Source: Mrakia gelida (lineage: Eukaryota > Basidiomycota > Tremellomycetes > Cystofilobasidiales > Mrakiaceae). From it: a stretch of DNA of 64,000 bases. The translations under genes and the position numbers were made by a program. Of the stretch, positions 1 through 11,988 are shown piece after piece. The stretch spans positions 558,001 to 622,000 of the forward strand of contig BRON01000009.1 of NCBI GenBank assembly GCA_024345305.1. Reading direction: 5' to 3'. The notes beneath the pieces were generated by a model. That model was not told the DNA's origin. It saw only the letters and a list, made by a program, of their open reading frames with translations, and did no database searches. The stretch's first letter is position 1. Every line of letters starts with the position of its first letter.

Positions 1-1769
1 TCCTTTCTTCGCTTCCTCTGCCTTGCTTGGTCGCAGAAATACTCCGACCTGGTGGATCTGTATCGAACGAGGAAGAACCACGAGAAGGCTCTCAAGTTGC
101 TTCGAGAGTGAGTCGATTTGGACTCAGCTGCGATGGCGTCCTCGTTCGACAGTCATGACTGACCTCGTCTTCGCCCTCCTCTCAGACTCGGCAAAGACGA
201 CCCCGACGCAGAAGACAAGCTCGATCCAACTATCCGTTACCTTCTCGCTCTCGGACCCAAGTACCTGCCGTTGATCTTCGAGACGTCGCGGTGGGTGTTC
301 GAGGAGAACTTCGATTGGGCGATGAAGGTGCGTTTCATCCCATTTCTTTCTTCTCTCCGCTTCGCGATGCTCCCCCGACTAAACCACCCTTGTTTCTTCG
401 TCGACGATGTCAACAGATCTTCACCGCCGACCCGGATACCGTCGAACCTCTCCCTCGACACGACGTCCTCGTTCATCTCGAGACCGTCAGCCCTCGAGCA
501 GCTGTCGCGTTCTTGGAGTTCTTGATCGAGAAGCTGGGAGAGAAGGGAGCGGAGTTCCATGATCGACTGGCGGAGCTGTATCTGGAGGATGTGAATAAGG
601 GGAAGAAGACGGGGAAGGAAGGTGAGTCTCTTCATTCGTCTCTCGAGCGTTCGGCGAGCTGACTCTGTTCGTTCGTTTCTGTTTCGATCCAGACGCGACT
701 GGAGGACCGTACTCCAAAGCTCTCAAGTTTTTGAAGTCTTCGAACCTGTATCGACCTGATCATGTGCTGAGATACTTGCCCGACGACGGTGAGCGACTTG
801 GAGCTGCTCGAGAGTTCGACCCGACGAACGAACGAAACCAAACTGACGCATCTTCGCTTCTTCTTTCAGACCTCTTCGAAGCTCGAGCTATCCTTCTCGG
901 TCGACTCGGAAATCACGATGCAGCGCTCCAGATCTACGTCTATCGTCTTGCCGACTACTCGAAGGCGGAAGAGTAGGTCGACGTCCCGTCCCTTCCCGCT
1001 TCGTTTCTCGAACTAATTCTCTTCTCTGTCCTCCTTCCAGGTACTGCGTCCGAGTCTACCAATCCACAACACCACCGACCAACATCTTCCTCCCTCTCCT
1101 CCGGATTTACCTTCTTCCTCGTCCCTCGCCCAACACCGACTCCAAAACCAAATCCGACTCCAAAACCACCACTCCCCTTCTCATCCCACCTGCCCTCTCT
1201 CTCATCGCCACCCACTCCACCAAACTCGAACCCCTCGAGGTCATCTCCCTCCTCCCGCCGCTTCTGACGATGCAGGACGTGCACTCGTTCTTCCTTCGAA
1301 CGCTGAGGGAGGGGAAGGCGAAGAGGAACGACGGGAGGGTGTTGAGGGAGATTGAGAAGACGAGAGGGGAGGAGCTGGATTGGAGACTGTTGAGGTTGCA
1401 GGAGAGGAGGGTTAGGATCGGAGACACTAGGATGTGAGTCACTGTTCCTTCGCTCTTCTCCTCGCGTTGTCTTCGTTGCTTTGTGGAGATTACGAACCGC
1501 GAGCGAGCTTCGAGCTGACTTCCCTCGTCCTCCTTCGTCGCAGCTGCCCTCAATGCAAGAAACGACTTGGAAACTCGGTCATCGCCGTTCACTCGCCTCG
1601 AGGAGAGGTTACCCATCTTCATGTACGTTCTGTTCATTTTCCTTCTCTCGCCTTCTCTCGGAGGTCTCGACGCGACTGACTCCCCCCTCCTCTCTCTTCC
1701 TCTCGCGTTCATCGTCAACAGTGCAAGGACGCTTTCTCGCTTAAGCTCCGAGAAGCTGCAGGCGCTTGA
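1..1769 (+). CDS. VPS39: VPS39/VAM6-like HOPS subunit, 3' part
   Basis: Partial gene: the 5' end lies left of the window, and the first 36 bases are the tail of an intron ending in CAG. At least seven further introns are visible (the first about 108-185). The joined exons read as alpha-solenoid repeats of a Vps39/Vam6-type protein (YSDLVDLYRTRKNHEKALKL at the first exon; DLFEARAILLGRLGNHDAAL near 870). They end in the conserved C-terminal zinc-finger-like segment CPQCKKRLGNSVIAVHSPRG...HLHC, split by the last intron (about 1624-1721). Known role of the family: subunit of the HOPS tether that binds Ypt7/Rab7 and promotes vacuole and late-endosome fusion. The stop is TGA at 1767-1769. The gene is convergent with the MFS transporter, 252 bp away. 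Confidence 0.88.
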
Positions 1770-2021
1770 TTAGACGAGGCTCATATAGGTTTTTCTTTGA
1801 CGCTTAATGATTCGAATGAAACGATCCAGACGAACGAATGAACGCGAGACGGAACCGGCCCTCGAGCGAAAGAAGAGGAGGTATTCCATCCAAATCTGCA
1901 AGGTCGATAGCTATATGAGTAAGAGAAGGGAAGCATCTATGAAGCAGTAAATTAAGGGGTTCGTCGCACAAGTCTACTAGTATCTAAGTCGTTTCTAAGT
2001 CTAGTTCTAATCCGAAGCCGT

Positions 2022-5000
2022 TCACGACGACGACTCGACCTCCTTCTTCGAATCCTCTGCGCCGTCCCCTCCAGCGCCAACGACGGTGTCCTCCGTGAAA
2101 GCAGCGTGCATGGCGAGGGGGTCTTTGAAGAAAGCGACGATGAGGCAAGCCTCAATAAGGAGGAGTCCCATGGCGAAGAGGAATCCGTACTTGTAGCCGT
2201 GTTGAGAGGGTCCGACCTGTCCTGGGAACTCGGGGAACGCGACTTGGATGGTGGAGGTGATAGAGAGAAGAGCGGCGGCTCCGAGTTGAAGTACGGAGTT
2301 CCAGAGTCCTCCGGCGACGCTGAAGGAAAAGGAGAGGAACAAAGGGGAGGTCAGGACGACGCGTCGAAGGAAGGGTCGGAGTAAAGAGAGGGAGAGAGAG
2401 ATAAAGAGAGAGAGAGAACTTACCCCGAGTGCTCGGCTGGTACACTCATAATGAGAGCCACGTATGCTCCAACGAAAGCCATGGCAGCACCTGAGGAGAG
2501 AAGGCGAAGGGGAAAGAAAGAGGGAGCGAGCGAAGTCAGTCAGACGTGGCGATCGCAACGAGATCAGGGCGAAGAAGACAAGATGAGAGCCGTCGCGTGG
2601 AGGATGATGGATGACTCACCTCCAGCTCCGAGAACGAGTCCAGGGAAGATGAGAGGCCAGTAGTCGGATCGCGAGTCGACGAAGCTGAACATCAACATCG
2701 CGAGGGCGGCGATGACGGCTCCGCTGATGAGTCGGTAGCGGAGAGGGAATCGCTTGAGGGGGATGTTTTGGGCGGCGATCATCACGGCGGTAGCGCTGAT
2801 TCCGGAGGGAAGCTGCGGGGGTAGCGGGAAGAGGAGAAAGGAGTCAGCGAAGAGCGAAGAACGAGGAGAATGAGCCTCGACGCATGTCGAAGCAGCGGAC
2901 GAAAGATATAACCTAGACTCACGAATCTAACAGCCGTCATGATTCCACTGATCGCCCACTCGCCTTGGAACCTATCAGAAAAGGCGACCTGAGCCTCAAA
3001 GAACCTGCGAGGAGAAAGGGGAGGCGAGTGAGTCAGTGAGGGAACGTCGAGATCCCGCGACGCAGCTTCCAGCACCCATTATCACTGCCACGCTTGGAAC
3101 TCCAACTGTCTACCTGCTAGGTATGAAAATAGTGTATTAGACTCACCAGTATCCGATGCTGAGGCCGAAGATGGCGAGGAGGGCGAAGTTTGGGATCCTC
3201 CACATTTGAGGCGAAATGAGAGCGTCGACAGGGTCGATCCTAGACTCCCAGTAGAAGAAGGCGGGGAAAAGAAGACCACCGATGATCACGGTCGCGATGG
3301 TGGCTGGGTCGCGCCATCCTTTGACTGAAAAAGAGAGAAAAGGAAGAAGAAAGAAGAACGAGCGAGAGTCAGCAAGACGCGTCGAGAGCTCGAGCAGAAA
3401 TCGAGATGCGACTCACCATTGGCTTCAGTCAGTCCATAGATGAGGAGAACGATAGCTCCGGTTTGAAGGAAGGTACCCTGTAAGTGCAAACGAGAAAGGT
3501 CAGCATGAGAAAGTGGTGAGGAAGGAGAGGGAGAAGATGTGACGAACGACGTAGTCCATCTTTGGCTTTCGAATTGGAGCAACTTCGACTCCGTCCTTCT
3601 CCGAGACGGGGGCTTCGACATGAGCGGGAGGTGTGGGGATGAGAAAGATGCAGAGGAGAGCGAGGGGGGTGGCGATGATGGTGGAGAAGTAGACTGCGAG
3701 GCGGAAAGAAAGAAGATACGACCGTCAGCAAGATTAATCTCCAGAGAAGTACGAGCGAGATAGATCGCTCACAAATCCAACTCCATCCTCCGAGAAGAAG
3801 AGCGCCTCCGACGATAAGACCGAAGATCTGGAGGAAATAAGAAGAGGACGAGGGGAGTCAGCGACGCGTCGACGCCGACGGAGAAGAGCAAGAGAGACGC
3901 GACGAACGTTGGCGATCGCTCCCGAACCTCCGAAGCTGCAAAGCAAGGGAGAACTGAGAGTCAGTAAAGTAAAGCGCGATGATAAGTAGAGAGAGAACGA
4001 CTGACATCGCGATAGCCGTCGCCTGCTTGTCGGGCTCAGGGAAAAGATGAATAATAAGATTGGTAGCCGCTGGGATCGTAAGAGAGGCTCTGTGAAGATG
4101 GACGAAGAGACAGAGTCAAGTACTGGAGACGACGCCGAGTATTTGAAAGAGAGTGGACAAACCCGAGACCAGAGAAAGCTCGCAACACGAGGAGGGTGAT
4201 CTTGTCCTTGCTCAGCCCAACACCCATTGAGAAGAGACCGAGGAAGAGGAAACCGACGATGAAGACGATCTTGGGGTTGGTGATATCCGCGACTCGGCCA
4301 CCCTGTTGATCGTAAGAAGAAGAGAAGGGAGGTCAGGACGGAGGAAAAGGAGCGCGTCGCGACTTGAGAGAGAAAGAGATAGAGGGACGAACCGTCAGAA
4401 GAGTCGAGGCGAGGGTGAGAGAGTAAGCATTGACGACCCAAACCGATTCGGTGACTCCCATATCGAGATCCTTGGCCATCTGGGAGAGACCGACGATCAC
4501 AGCGGACTGAAGAGAAGAAAGCGAGAAAGAAAGTTCAGCCCTTGCTCGTTCGACCTTTGCCCCTCCCCTCCTCGTCTTCCGCAGACACGAAAATCGCCAG
4601 CTCGACCCTCGATTATCTTCGGGAAGGTAAATGCGAGAGAGAAGATGATAACTCACGGCTCCGAAGATGTCACTGCACGAGGGAAAGGAAAAGACGAGGG
4701 GCGAGTCAGAACGAGGTCTCGCGTTGGTCGCACAAGCGAGAAAGAGAGAAGCTTTATCTACTCACAGGAACTGAGCGAGCGAGAAGACGAAGAGAAGGAA
4801 GTATCTTCTAGTGTTGGAGGGAAGAACTGCAGCTCCTTCTGGGTTCTGCGACTCAGCGTCGATGGTTGGGGTTCTGAGTGATCGCGAGAAGGAAGGTGAG
4901 CTCGACGCTCGAAGAACGATACTGGAACGAGGACTCGAAGGACTCACGGGGAGAGTTGTGGGCCATCGACAGGCTTGGGCAAGGGTGGTGCGATAGTGGT

Positions 5001-5039
5001 GGAAGTGGGAAGAGGAAGGTTCAGGGTGGAGGAAGACAT
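2022..5039 (-). CDS. MFS transporter, DHA2-like (14-TM type)
   Basis: Multi-exon membrane transporter. The start ATG at 5039-5037 opens an N-terminal tail rich in Ser, Thr and Pro; splicing the first intron at an acceptor near 4880 keeps the frame into TPTIDAESQNPEGAAVLPSN, just before the first membrane segment (RRYFLLFVFSLAQFL). Later exons carry hydrophobic segments such as SVWVVNAYSLTLASTLL, GGRVADITNPKIVFIVGFLF (motif-A-like loop), GTFLQTGAIVLLIYGLTEANG, PLIFPGLVLGAGGAAMAFVG and GLWNSVLQLGAAALLSI. The protein ends in an acidic cytosolic tail (KKEVESSS). Known for the family: proton-driven export of drugs or small molecules, or uptake of amino acids or siderophores. The substrate cannot be read from sequence. 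About ten introns; individual borders are approximate. Confidence 0.85.
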
Positions 5040-5959
5040 GGCGAGGAAGGATTGAGGTGGTGGGGGGGTGGGCTGAACGCGGAGGGGAGGGAGGTCGAGG
5101 TCGAGGGCGGTCGAGAGTTCGAAGCTCTGTAGGTAGCTGGAGGTTTCGAGGGGAGCGAAGGATGTGGTTGGGGAGAAGAAGGAAGAGTGGATGGAGATCG
5201 CGCCTTTATGCTTAAATCTGCGCTGAGTGAGCACAGAATTGAGATTGTAAGCAAGGTCGGACGGGCGAGAGGTTCGGGCAGGAGGCAAATCAACCAAACA
5301 AGAACGAGGCCAACCGGTAACTTTCAAGATTTGGGGCGAAAAGTTGTGACTTCTGTTCCAAAAGAAAAAGATCGCGCCTCTATAGACTTTTCGCCAGGGT
5401 CCAGGCGAAAAACAACGAGCAAAATCGAACGAGGAGAAGAGAATCAAGGGGATCAAGGACGCCGACCCGGCCTTCCTCTTCTCTCCCGCGTCGACCTTTT
5501 GATTCCTTCGACCGCCCGTCCCTCCACCCTCTGCCCGCGTTAGCTCGCGTCCGACTCGACCACATCCCCACTGACTGAACGAGACGTCATATAGGACGGC
5601 CAAGATGAAAAGAGACGCGGTCGCACGCCGTTCAAGGTCGGTCGGTCGGGTCTCGTCCTTCCCTCTCGCCTCCTTCCTTCTCATAAGTCGCCCCTGAGTT
5701 AAATGAACGAGGGGTACGATGCGCAGCAGCAGCATGCCTGATGCTTTCATCCCTTTCTCCCGAGCCTTCGCACGTCCTGGATCGTGTTCTTTCTTGCTCG
5801 TCTTCCCTCTTTCTTCTTTCTCCTCCAACCCAAGCAGCAGATCTAGACCAAAAGCTCGTGGCATCTATTTATTACGGTCTAACTAGTAGTCAACGCTCTC
5901 CCTCTCAATTCGAACAAACGCCTACACCCTCAAACGAGCACGACGCGTCGCCGTCTCGT
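5040..5959. other. Intergenic: MFS promoter and ISC1 3' region
   Basis: This 920-bp stretch lies between the start of the MFS transporter and the stop of the ISC1-like gene, both on the minus strand. It presumably holds the 5' leader and promoter of the transporter and the 3' UTR of ISC1. Long open frames here have skewed low-complexity translations and no recognisable domain. A copy of the palindrome CGACGCGTCG sits at 5941-5950, just outside the ISC1 stop. I see no RNA gene. Confidence 0.5.
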
Positions 5960-8133
5960 TCAACTCCTCCCTCCCCCCAACCTCACCAACTCCTCCTCCA
6001 CCTCCTCCTCCACCCTCCTCAGCCCACTTGCCTCCCATCGTCCCCACACGAACCCAACGATCAACGCCACGCATCCTCCAAACCCGACGAGTCCTCCTGC
6101 GAACGCGAAGATGGGCGAGAAGAACGCGGAGGGGAGGAAGGCGGAGGAAGTTGTGAGAGCTAGGAGGAGGAGGAGGGCGCTGATGAACCGAGTTGAAATC
6201 GAAGAAGGGGGGGAAGAGAGGTTAGGGACGTTAGAGAAGGAAGGACAAGGGGAAGCAGACGCGGGAGAACAAGGGGAGAGGGAGAGGAAGGACGCAAACG
6301 AACCAGGGAACCAAGTAAAACATCGACTTTGCCTGAGGAGCATGAACGAACCGATGATGTCTCACGAGCGTATGAAGTTTCGTGAGGGTGTTTTGAGTTT
6401 GAGAGAGGGAGATGAACGTCCGTAAAGGTGTCGACGGCGAAGCTGAACCTCCCGAACCTGTGGACGAGACGGGCGACTGGTCTCTGTGATCCTGCGCTCT
6501 TAGTTGACTGGGAGAAGATGGGTCGTAGAGGTCTGCTTCGGAGTTGCTACTGGTGGTGGTGGTGGATGAGGAGGGAGGTGGGACGATGATGAATTTGGCT
6601 CGAAGACCGAAGTGATCCGAGTAGGAGTAGTTTTGACCTGGGACGAGCTGGTCAAGGACGACTTCGGATTCGACGCATTTGAGGGTTGGGAAGAGGAGGT
6701 GGGGGGAGGATGGAGATGGTTCGTTCGAGGAGGAGGAGGATGAGGAGGAGGGAGGGAGGAGGGTGTCGAGGAGGGAGGAGTAGCGAGCAGGTAGAGTTGG
6801 ACCTCGATGAAAGATGTAGTCGAGTCGTTTGCCGAACTTCCTTTGGACTTCTGGAGGGATATTCTTTCCTGCTGTCCAGGTGTTGAGCGGGGCTGGAGGC
6901 GACGTCGAGAGGGAAGAGCGAGAAGGCGCGTCAGGTTCGACGCGTCGCGAAAGAGAAGAAGTGCGAGGAAGAAGATATTGACTCACAGTCTACAGTCATT
7001 CCGTCGACCTCCATAGCTTCCTTTGCACTCGAGCAAGTCCCTTCCCGCCCAGGTCCTCCAGTATGAGACTCCTTCCAAGCGTCGACGACCGCTCCGTGGT
7101 CGCGGAGGATGTCGTACGGGAGCTCGTCGGACTGGACGTTGAAGTCTCCTCCCTGCGCGAGACAAACGGGGATAGCCAAGAGTGTGAGTTCAGCACAATT
7201 CCTAGACGCAGATCAGACGAGAAGAGAGCAGATTTTCAACAGAAAATACGCTCACGACGATGACGTATCGACCTTGAGAAGAAGCCCTCCGAATCTCGTT
7301 CGACAGCCTCCAAGCCTGAGTAGATCTATACGAGTTCCCGAGCTCGTAGCCTTCTGGACCTCCTGCGTGCATCTGTCTCACCGAAGGAGAGCCGAACGTG
7401 AGCCAGATCAGCTCTACGGCGAGGAGGAAGGGACGTCGAGCTCGAGCTCGAGCTCGAAAGGTCAAACACGGAGACGTACATGAGTCGTGAAAACCTCTAT
7501 CTCTCCCAGCGTAGGATGTTCTACGACAATACTCCCAGCAGCCTTGTTGACGAAGAAGTCTCCGAATCCTAGCGGGCGGCCTGTGAGGTGGTAAGGGATG
7601 GTGAGGGAGGAGAGGATGGGATGACGAGACAGGATGGCGAGACCTGATCCGAGAGCTCCACTGCAACACAGAAGGCATGGTAGGAGAGTCAGCTTGAGGC
7701 TCTGATCATTCAGACAGTGGATCAAGGAAGAAGAGGGTTGGACTGACGTGAAGAAGAACTTTGCGAAAGGGAGGAGGGATCGAACTTGATCTCGGACGAG
7801 GTCGAAGTCTTCGTGGACCCAGATCTCCTGCAACACGACGAGATCGTACTGGGGTGAAGAAGCGAGGACGTCTGCTATGGCCTAAGAGTATCGAAGGAGA
7901 ACAAAGTCAGCGCTGCAGTGGGAGAGGGAAGAAGAGGGAAGGGGGTCGAAAGGAAAGGGAAGGAGCGAAGGAGCTCACCCTGATCCTTTCATGTCTGAAC
8001 TTGGACACAGGCTTCAGCGCCCTACAGAGAGAAAGAAGTCAGCTTCGAACGATCACCATGAAGATAGGGGACTGATACGAGCTCACCAGCAGTTCAAGCT
8101 CAAAATCTGGAGTTCTGTAGGAGAAGAGGTCAT
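5960..8133 (-). CDS. ISC1: Inositol phosphosphingolipid phospholipase C / neutral sphingomyelinase
   Basis: Endonuclease/exonuclease/phosphatase-fold lipase. Joined exons give MTSSPTELQILSLNCWALKP at the N-terminus, then the acidic motif LVVLQEIWV, GSGLAILSRHPI, TTHMHAGG, the catalytic GGDFNVQSDELPY, KRLDYIFHRGP and the terminal SDHFGL. These are the ordered active-site motifs (Mg-binding Glu, Asp/Asn and Asp-His) of the Isc1/nSMase family. The C-terminus has two hydrophobic segments (about 6200-6030), the membrane anchor typical of this family. A donor GTTCGT near 6322 and an acceptor near 6188 preserve that frame. Known role: cleaves inositol phosphosphingolipids to ceramide at the ER or mitochondrion. 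The start ATG (8133-8131) is supported because the family motif begins 12 residues later. It is head-to-head with the gene at 8238. Confidence 0.88.
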
Positions 8134-8237
8134 CGTTGTTGCGAGCTCTGCGCCGAAGGAGGAGGAGCTTCGAGGTGAGCTCGCTCCTTCTCGCCTCCGA
8201 CCACTTCGACCTCTCCACCTTCAAATCAGTACAGAAG

Positions 8238-10269
8238 ATGACCGAACTCACTTATCACGGCTACTACAGGTACACGGACGTCATCTTCGAAGTGAGCGAC
8301 CAGAAAATCATCCTCGCTCCCGTGAGCTCCAACTGTCGACTGACCTTCTCTCCTTCTCGCTCCTCCTCCCTTCGCTCCATCTCCCTCTTGCAGTGGCCCA
8401 AGAACCTGCCAGACGATGTGAGAGGCGCTTCCACCTTCTTATATCCCTTCCTGGTACTGATGAAACCTTTCTCTTCCCAGCAACTCCAATCTCTGAAAGC
8501 TTTCTTGAACGCTGAGGCGATGACGGACGCACACTGTCCTCTTCGACTCCCGGGACAGGATGGGCTCGAGCTCTTCGTCGGTGAGTCTTGAGCTCCAGAC
8601 TCGATTCTTCAGCTTCGAGATGAAGAGCTGATCAAATTCTTCCCTTCGGCTCTCCAGGAGAATGGCCAAACGGACACAAACGATTCCTCATGTCGTCCAA
8701 GCAGCTCGGTCAGTTCCGCCTCGCCTCTCCCCCTTCCTTCTTCGCTCACTCCCATCTCACCCTCTCTCCCACCCCAGAATTCATCCGCTACTACCTCTAC
8801 CAAACCGGAATGGTCGACGTCCTCATCTCCCTCCCTTCCTTCGCCTACCTCATCCACGCCGACGAAATGAAGGCCGTCGAACCCATCATCCTTCGAGATC
8901 AGCTCTCTCTCCGAAAAGTCCTTCGAGATCTCGACAAGAACAACAAACGAATCAAGAAGGGTACTCCCGAGTCGAGGATGACGGACGTTCAGAGGGAGCT
9001 GGAGGAGATCAGAGGGAGGTGGGAGACGGCCAAGAAGGGAGGAGGGGGAGTGTTTTTGGCGGTGGATTTCGAGAGGTGAGTTGCGACGCGTTTCCTTCGT
9101 TGGCTCTTGCTTCTCCGAGGGTTTCCCCTCTGGCACTGGGTAGTTCTGGGGCACTGATACATCCTGTCTCGTGGTTGGACAGTTGGGAGATGGATCACAG
9201 CGTGAGTGGCCTCTCGCTTCCAGCCGCCGTCCTGCTTCGCGTTCGGTCTCGCTGATCCTCGACGACTTCGCTTCTTCTCGTTCGCATTCAGATCGTCACC
9301 GAATGGGGATATGCTGGTGTTCGATGGGTTCCAAACAAGGATGGATCTGGCGCGTTCGAGGAGGTGAGGGAGCACAGTCATCTGATGTGAGTCGACAACT
9401 TCGAGTCGCGTCCCTTCCCGCCTCGTCGACGAGTCGAAGGCTTCTTCGGCTTCTGCTGACTCGTTCGAGCTTCTTCATATACTTTCTCGTTCAGAGCCGA
9501 CGACTACAAGCGATACCGAAACGGGAAGTACGTCCCTAACAACACGGACGTGCGTTCCCCTTCATCTTCGTTCTCGACGACGCGCCGCCTTCGATCTTGT
9601 CAAAGTCTGACCTGTTTGAGATCGACTTTGTCTCTTCAGTACTACCGATTCGGACAGTCCGAAAGGATCCGAACTCTTCCTCTCTTCCGTCAAGCTCTCA
9701 AGGACCTCGTCGAGAAATGGTCGACGTTCGCTTCCGAAGATGGAGGAGGACCTCTCTACCTCGTCAGTCTTCTCTCTCTCCTCTGTCCCACTTCCCTTCG
9801 ATTTTATCTCACTCACCTATCTCTTGCCCGCCCTCCCAGATCTTCCACGACACCTCCTCCGACCTCTCCTACCTCTCCCTCTCCTCCATCGACATCTCAA
9901 CCATCCAAATCAACCTTCTCCCACCCTCGCACCTCCCTTCACCCCCCAAGCCTCCCTCCGAAAACAAGAAGATCTTCGCGCTCGATACGAAGGGGATGTA
10001 CGAGAGCGTGATCAAGACGGCTGGCACGAAGACGGAGAAGAGATCGCTCGAGACGATGACGGCGGATCTTGGGTTCGAGGAGGCGGAGAAGTTCCACAAT
10101 GCTGGGAATGATGCGTACTGGACGCTGCACTCGTTTGTGGCGATGGCGGGGGTTGGGAAGGGAGGGAAGGTCGCGCTTGTGAGTTTTGACGTTTGTTTCG
10201 AGAGGGAAGGGAGGAAGTTCGGAAACTGATTTCGTTCGACGGTTTGGTTTGCAGACCTTCACCGACTGA
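8238..10269 (+). CDS. Gfd2/YDR514C-like DEDDh exonuclease-fold protein
   Basis: Spliced gene starting MTELTYHGYYRYTDVIFE and ending ...KVALTFTD. The second half has an RNase-H/DEDD exonuclease layout. It contains VFLAVDFESWE (first Asp-Glu pair, about 9053-9190), then IVTEWGYAGVRW. LIFHDTSSDLSYL follows (second Asp, about 9840), and the last motif is HNAGNDAYWTL (His-x4-Asp, about 10095-10125), which is the DEDDh form. This resembles the C-terminal domain of yeast Gfd2 and its paralogue YDR514C. Family function is poorly defined, with a genetic link to mRNA export factors in yeast. The N-terminal 150 residues I do not recognise. All four catalytic positions look intact, so activity is possible. 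The start is only 104 bp from the ISC1 start. A possible 27-nt in-frame intron at 8454-8480 is treated as exon. Confidence 0.75.
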
Positions 10270-10552
10270 TGAGCGATTTTGCGAAGCCCGATCTTGTTGT
10301 CGATATCTCGTTGTGATTATGGTGAGCTCGAACGTGTTCGCTCGCGACTCGCGAGGAGTGCAAGTGAGACGTCTGATTCGACTGACGCGTCGCCTTTTCT
10401 TTCCCTCCCTCCCTCCACCTCTGCTCTCTCTCCGCAGTACCTCATACCCTATTCCACTCATATATTAATGCGTTTACTATGTTCTTCATCTCCTCAACGG
10501 CTGGCATTGACTTGACGAGTCTCGTCCCATCATCTCCTTGCTTTCAAGCCTT

Positions 10553-11665
10553 CTACGGCAAGAACCCCACCTCTGATGCGTCTTCCAAATCCACCCAGCT
10601 CCACCTCTGACCATCTCCTCTCTCTCTACAACTCCCAACCTCTCTCTGCCGACTCTCAGCCAAATCCATCCCAACCTGCTTCCTCACCTCCCTCGGAAAC
10701 GCGAACACCACCCTCGCGCTCCTCCACACCGCTCTCAAGCTCATGAACCTCGACGAGACCTGGCTGCTCTTTTTCGCTCCCCTTCCCAGCTTCAGGAAAC
10801 CCTCGTCGCCGTGGAGGACGAACGTCGCTCTCCCCGCGAGCGACGCCTCGATCTCGACGGGTCCTTGAGATCGATCTCCTCCAGGCGTAGCGAAGTGAAC
10901 CTCCGCGAACTCCATCGACGTTGGATCCCGAGTGAAGGAGAGGTGGATTTCGGGGGAGGTTCGAGAGGAGGAGGAGAGAAGTCGTTGGAGGAAGATGGCT
11001 CGTTCGCGTTCGACGGCTCTGTCGACCGCTCGAAAGAGGTTGATTTGAGTAGGATGATCGGGGTCCTCCTCCGCGAGGGTATCGTAGGGCCTGAGGAGTG
11101 CGTAGAGTGCTGATTCGGGACCTGAATTGGGAGGGGAGGGAGTGGCTTGGGAATCCTGCAGGAGGAGAACGACGCGTTCGAGGTTTGGGAGGAGGATGGT
11201 TTCGGAGAGGAAAACGAGGGGGTTGCGTTGTTCGAGGAGGGAGTCCCAGAGGTTAAAAGCGAGTGGATGGGTACGGGTGATGTCCTCGATGTGAGATTTG
11301 ATCCGTTGGTGGTCGAAGGGGACGTGGGAGGGTGCTCCTCCTGCTCGAGACGGACGCAACTCCATCGAGAGCTTGATCTCCTTCACCCACCTCGCTCTCC
11401 TCCTTCCTTCGTCTCCCGAGACCAAGATCCCGTTCTCGTCCCCGAAGAAGAGGGACCAGTCTGATCCGTAGGGTTTGGAGATGGTGATGGTGTGGTAGAG
11501 GAGAGGGAGAGCGAGCTCTGAGAACCCTTTGGAGACGAGGAGGAGGTGGAGGAGAGGGCTGAGGAGGGGCGAGGGTGAGGACGGCGAGGAGGGAGAGTAG
11601 ATGTCGAAGGCGTGGCCTAGAATACGCTCGAGGGTTTCGACTGGGAGATTGGGAGAGAGGGACAT
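10553..11665 (-). CDS. F-box-like protein, unknown target
   Basis: Single open frame of 371 codons, without a needed intron. The start chosen is MSLSPNLPVETLERILGHAF at 11665, because NLPVETLERIL followed by LLLVSKGFSELALPLLYHTI is an F-box-like helix set with the usual basidiomycete ending (leucine-rich, then P-LLY). The open frame extends further upstream, but that part (CFARFL..., Ser-rich) looks non-coding. The remainder has no recognisable domain; it contains RARWVKEIKLSMELRP and a C-terminal WVDLEDASEVGFLP. Known role of the fold: binding Skp1 to bring substrates to an SCF ubiquitin ligase; the substrate is unknown. It is divergent from another F-box-like gene 323 bp away. Confidence 0.65.
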   Translation of the reverse strand: MSLSPNLPVETLERILGHAFDIYSPSSPSSPSPLLSPLLHLLLVSKGFSELALPLLYHTITISKPYGSDWSLFFGDENGILVSGDEGRRRARWVKEIKLSMELRPSRAGGAPSHVPFDHQRIKSHIEDITRTHPLAFNLWDSLLEQRNPLVFLSETILLPNLERVVLLLQDSQATPSPPNSGPESALYALLRPYDTLAEEDPDHPTQINLFRAVDRAVERERAIFLQRLLSSSSRTSPEIHLSFTRDPTSMEFAEVHFATPGGDRSQGPVEIEASLAGRATFVLHGDEGFLKLGRGAKKSSQVSSRFMSLRAVWRSARVVFAFPREVRKQVGMDLAESRQREVGSCRERGDGQRWSWVDLEDASEVGFLP

Positions 11666-11988
11666 CTGGGAACGAGAGAGAAGGAGAAGATGGGAGTCGA
11701 AGGGGAGAAGAGGGAGGGAAGCGAGAGCTCGCAGTTGGTGAGGTCGCTTTGAGAGCACGCATGGGCGAGAGTGAAGGGAAAACAACCGATTTTGTGGGCC
11801 AGAGAGGTAGACTTGGGGAGAGGCACATTTCCTTCGTAGATGATAGTGAAAATCTTCCCTGGCGACGACAGCGGAGGCAAACGAAACAAGGCAAAGAAAA
11901 CGAGCGAAGCTCACCGGACTTCTCCTTCAAACGCTCACCATCGGTCCATCGCCTCCTTGTCCCGCATCTTCCTTCTCCAACGCTCAAG
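11666..11988. promoter_or_regulatory. Shared 5' region of two F-box-like genes
   Basis: A 323-bp gap between two divergent start codons must hold both promoters. No TATA-like box or repeated operator stands out. The open frames crossing it are extensions of the flanking genes and look like leader sequence. Confidence 0.45.

Noticed and set aside
4944..5864. 306-codon minus-strand frame upstream of the MFS gene
   Set aside because: Only its last part (MSSSTLNLPL...) is the transporter's first exon. The upstream portion has no domain and an unlikely composition, so it is treated as leader and promoter.
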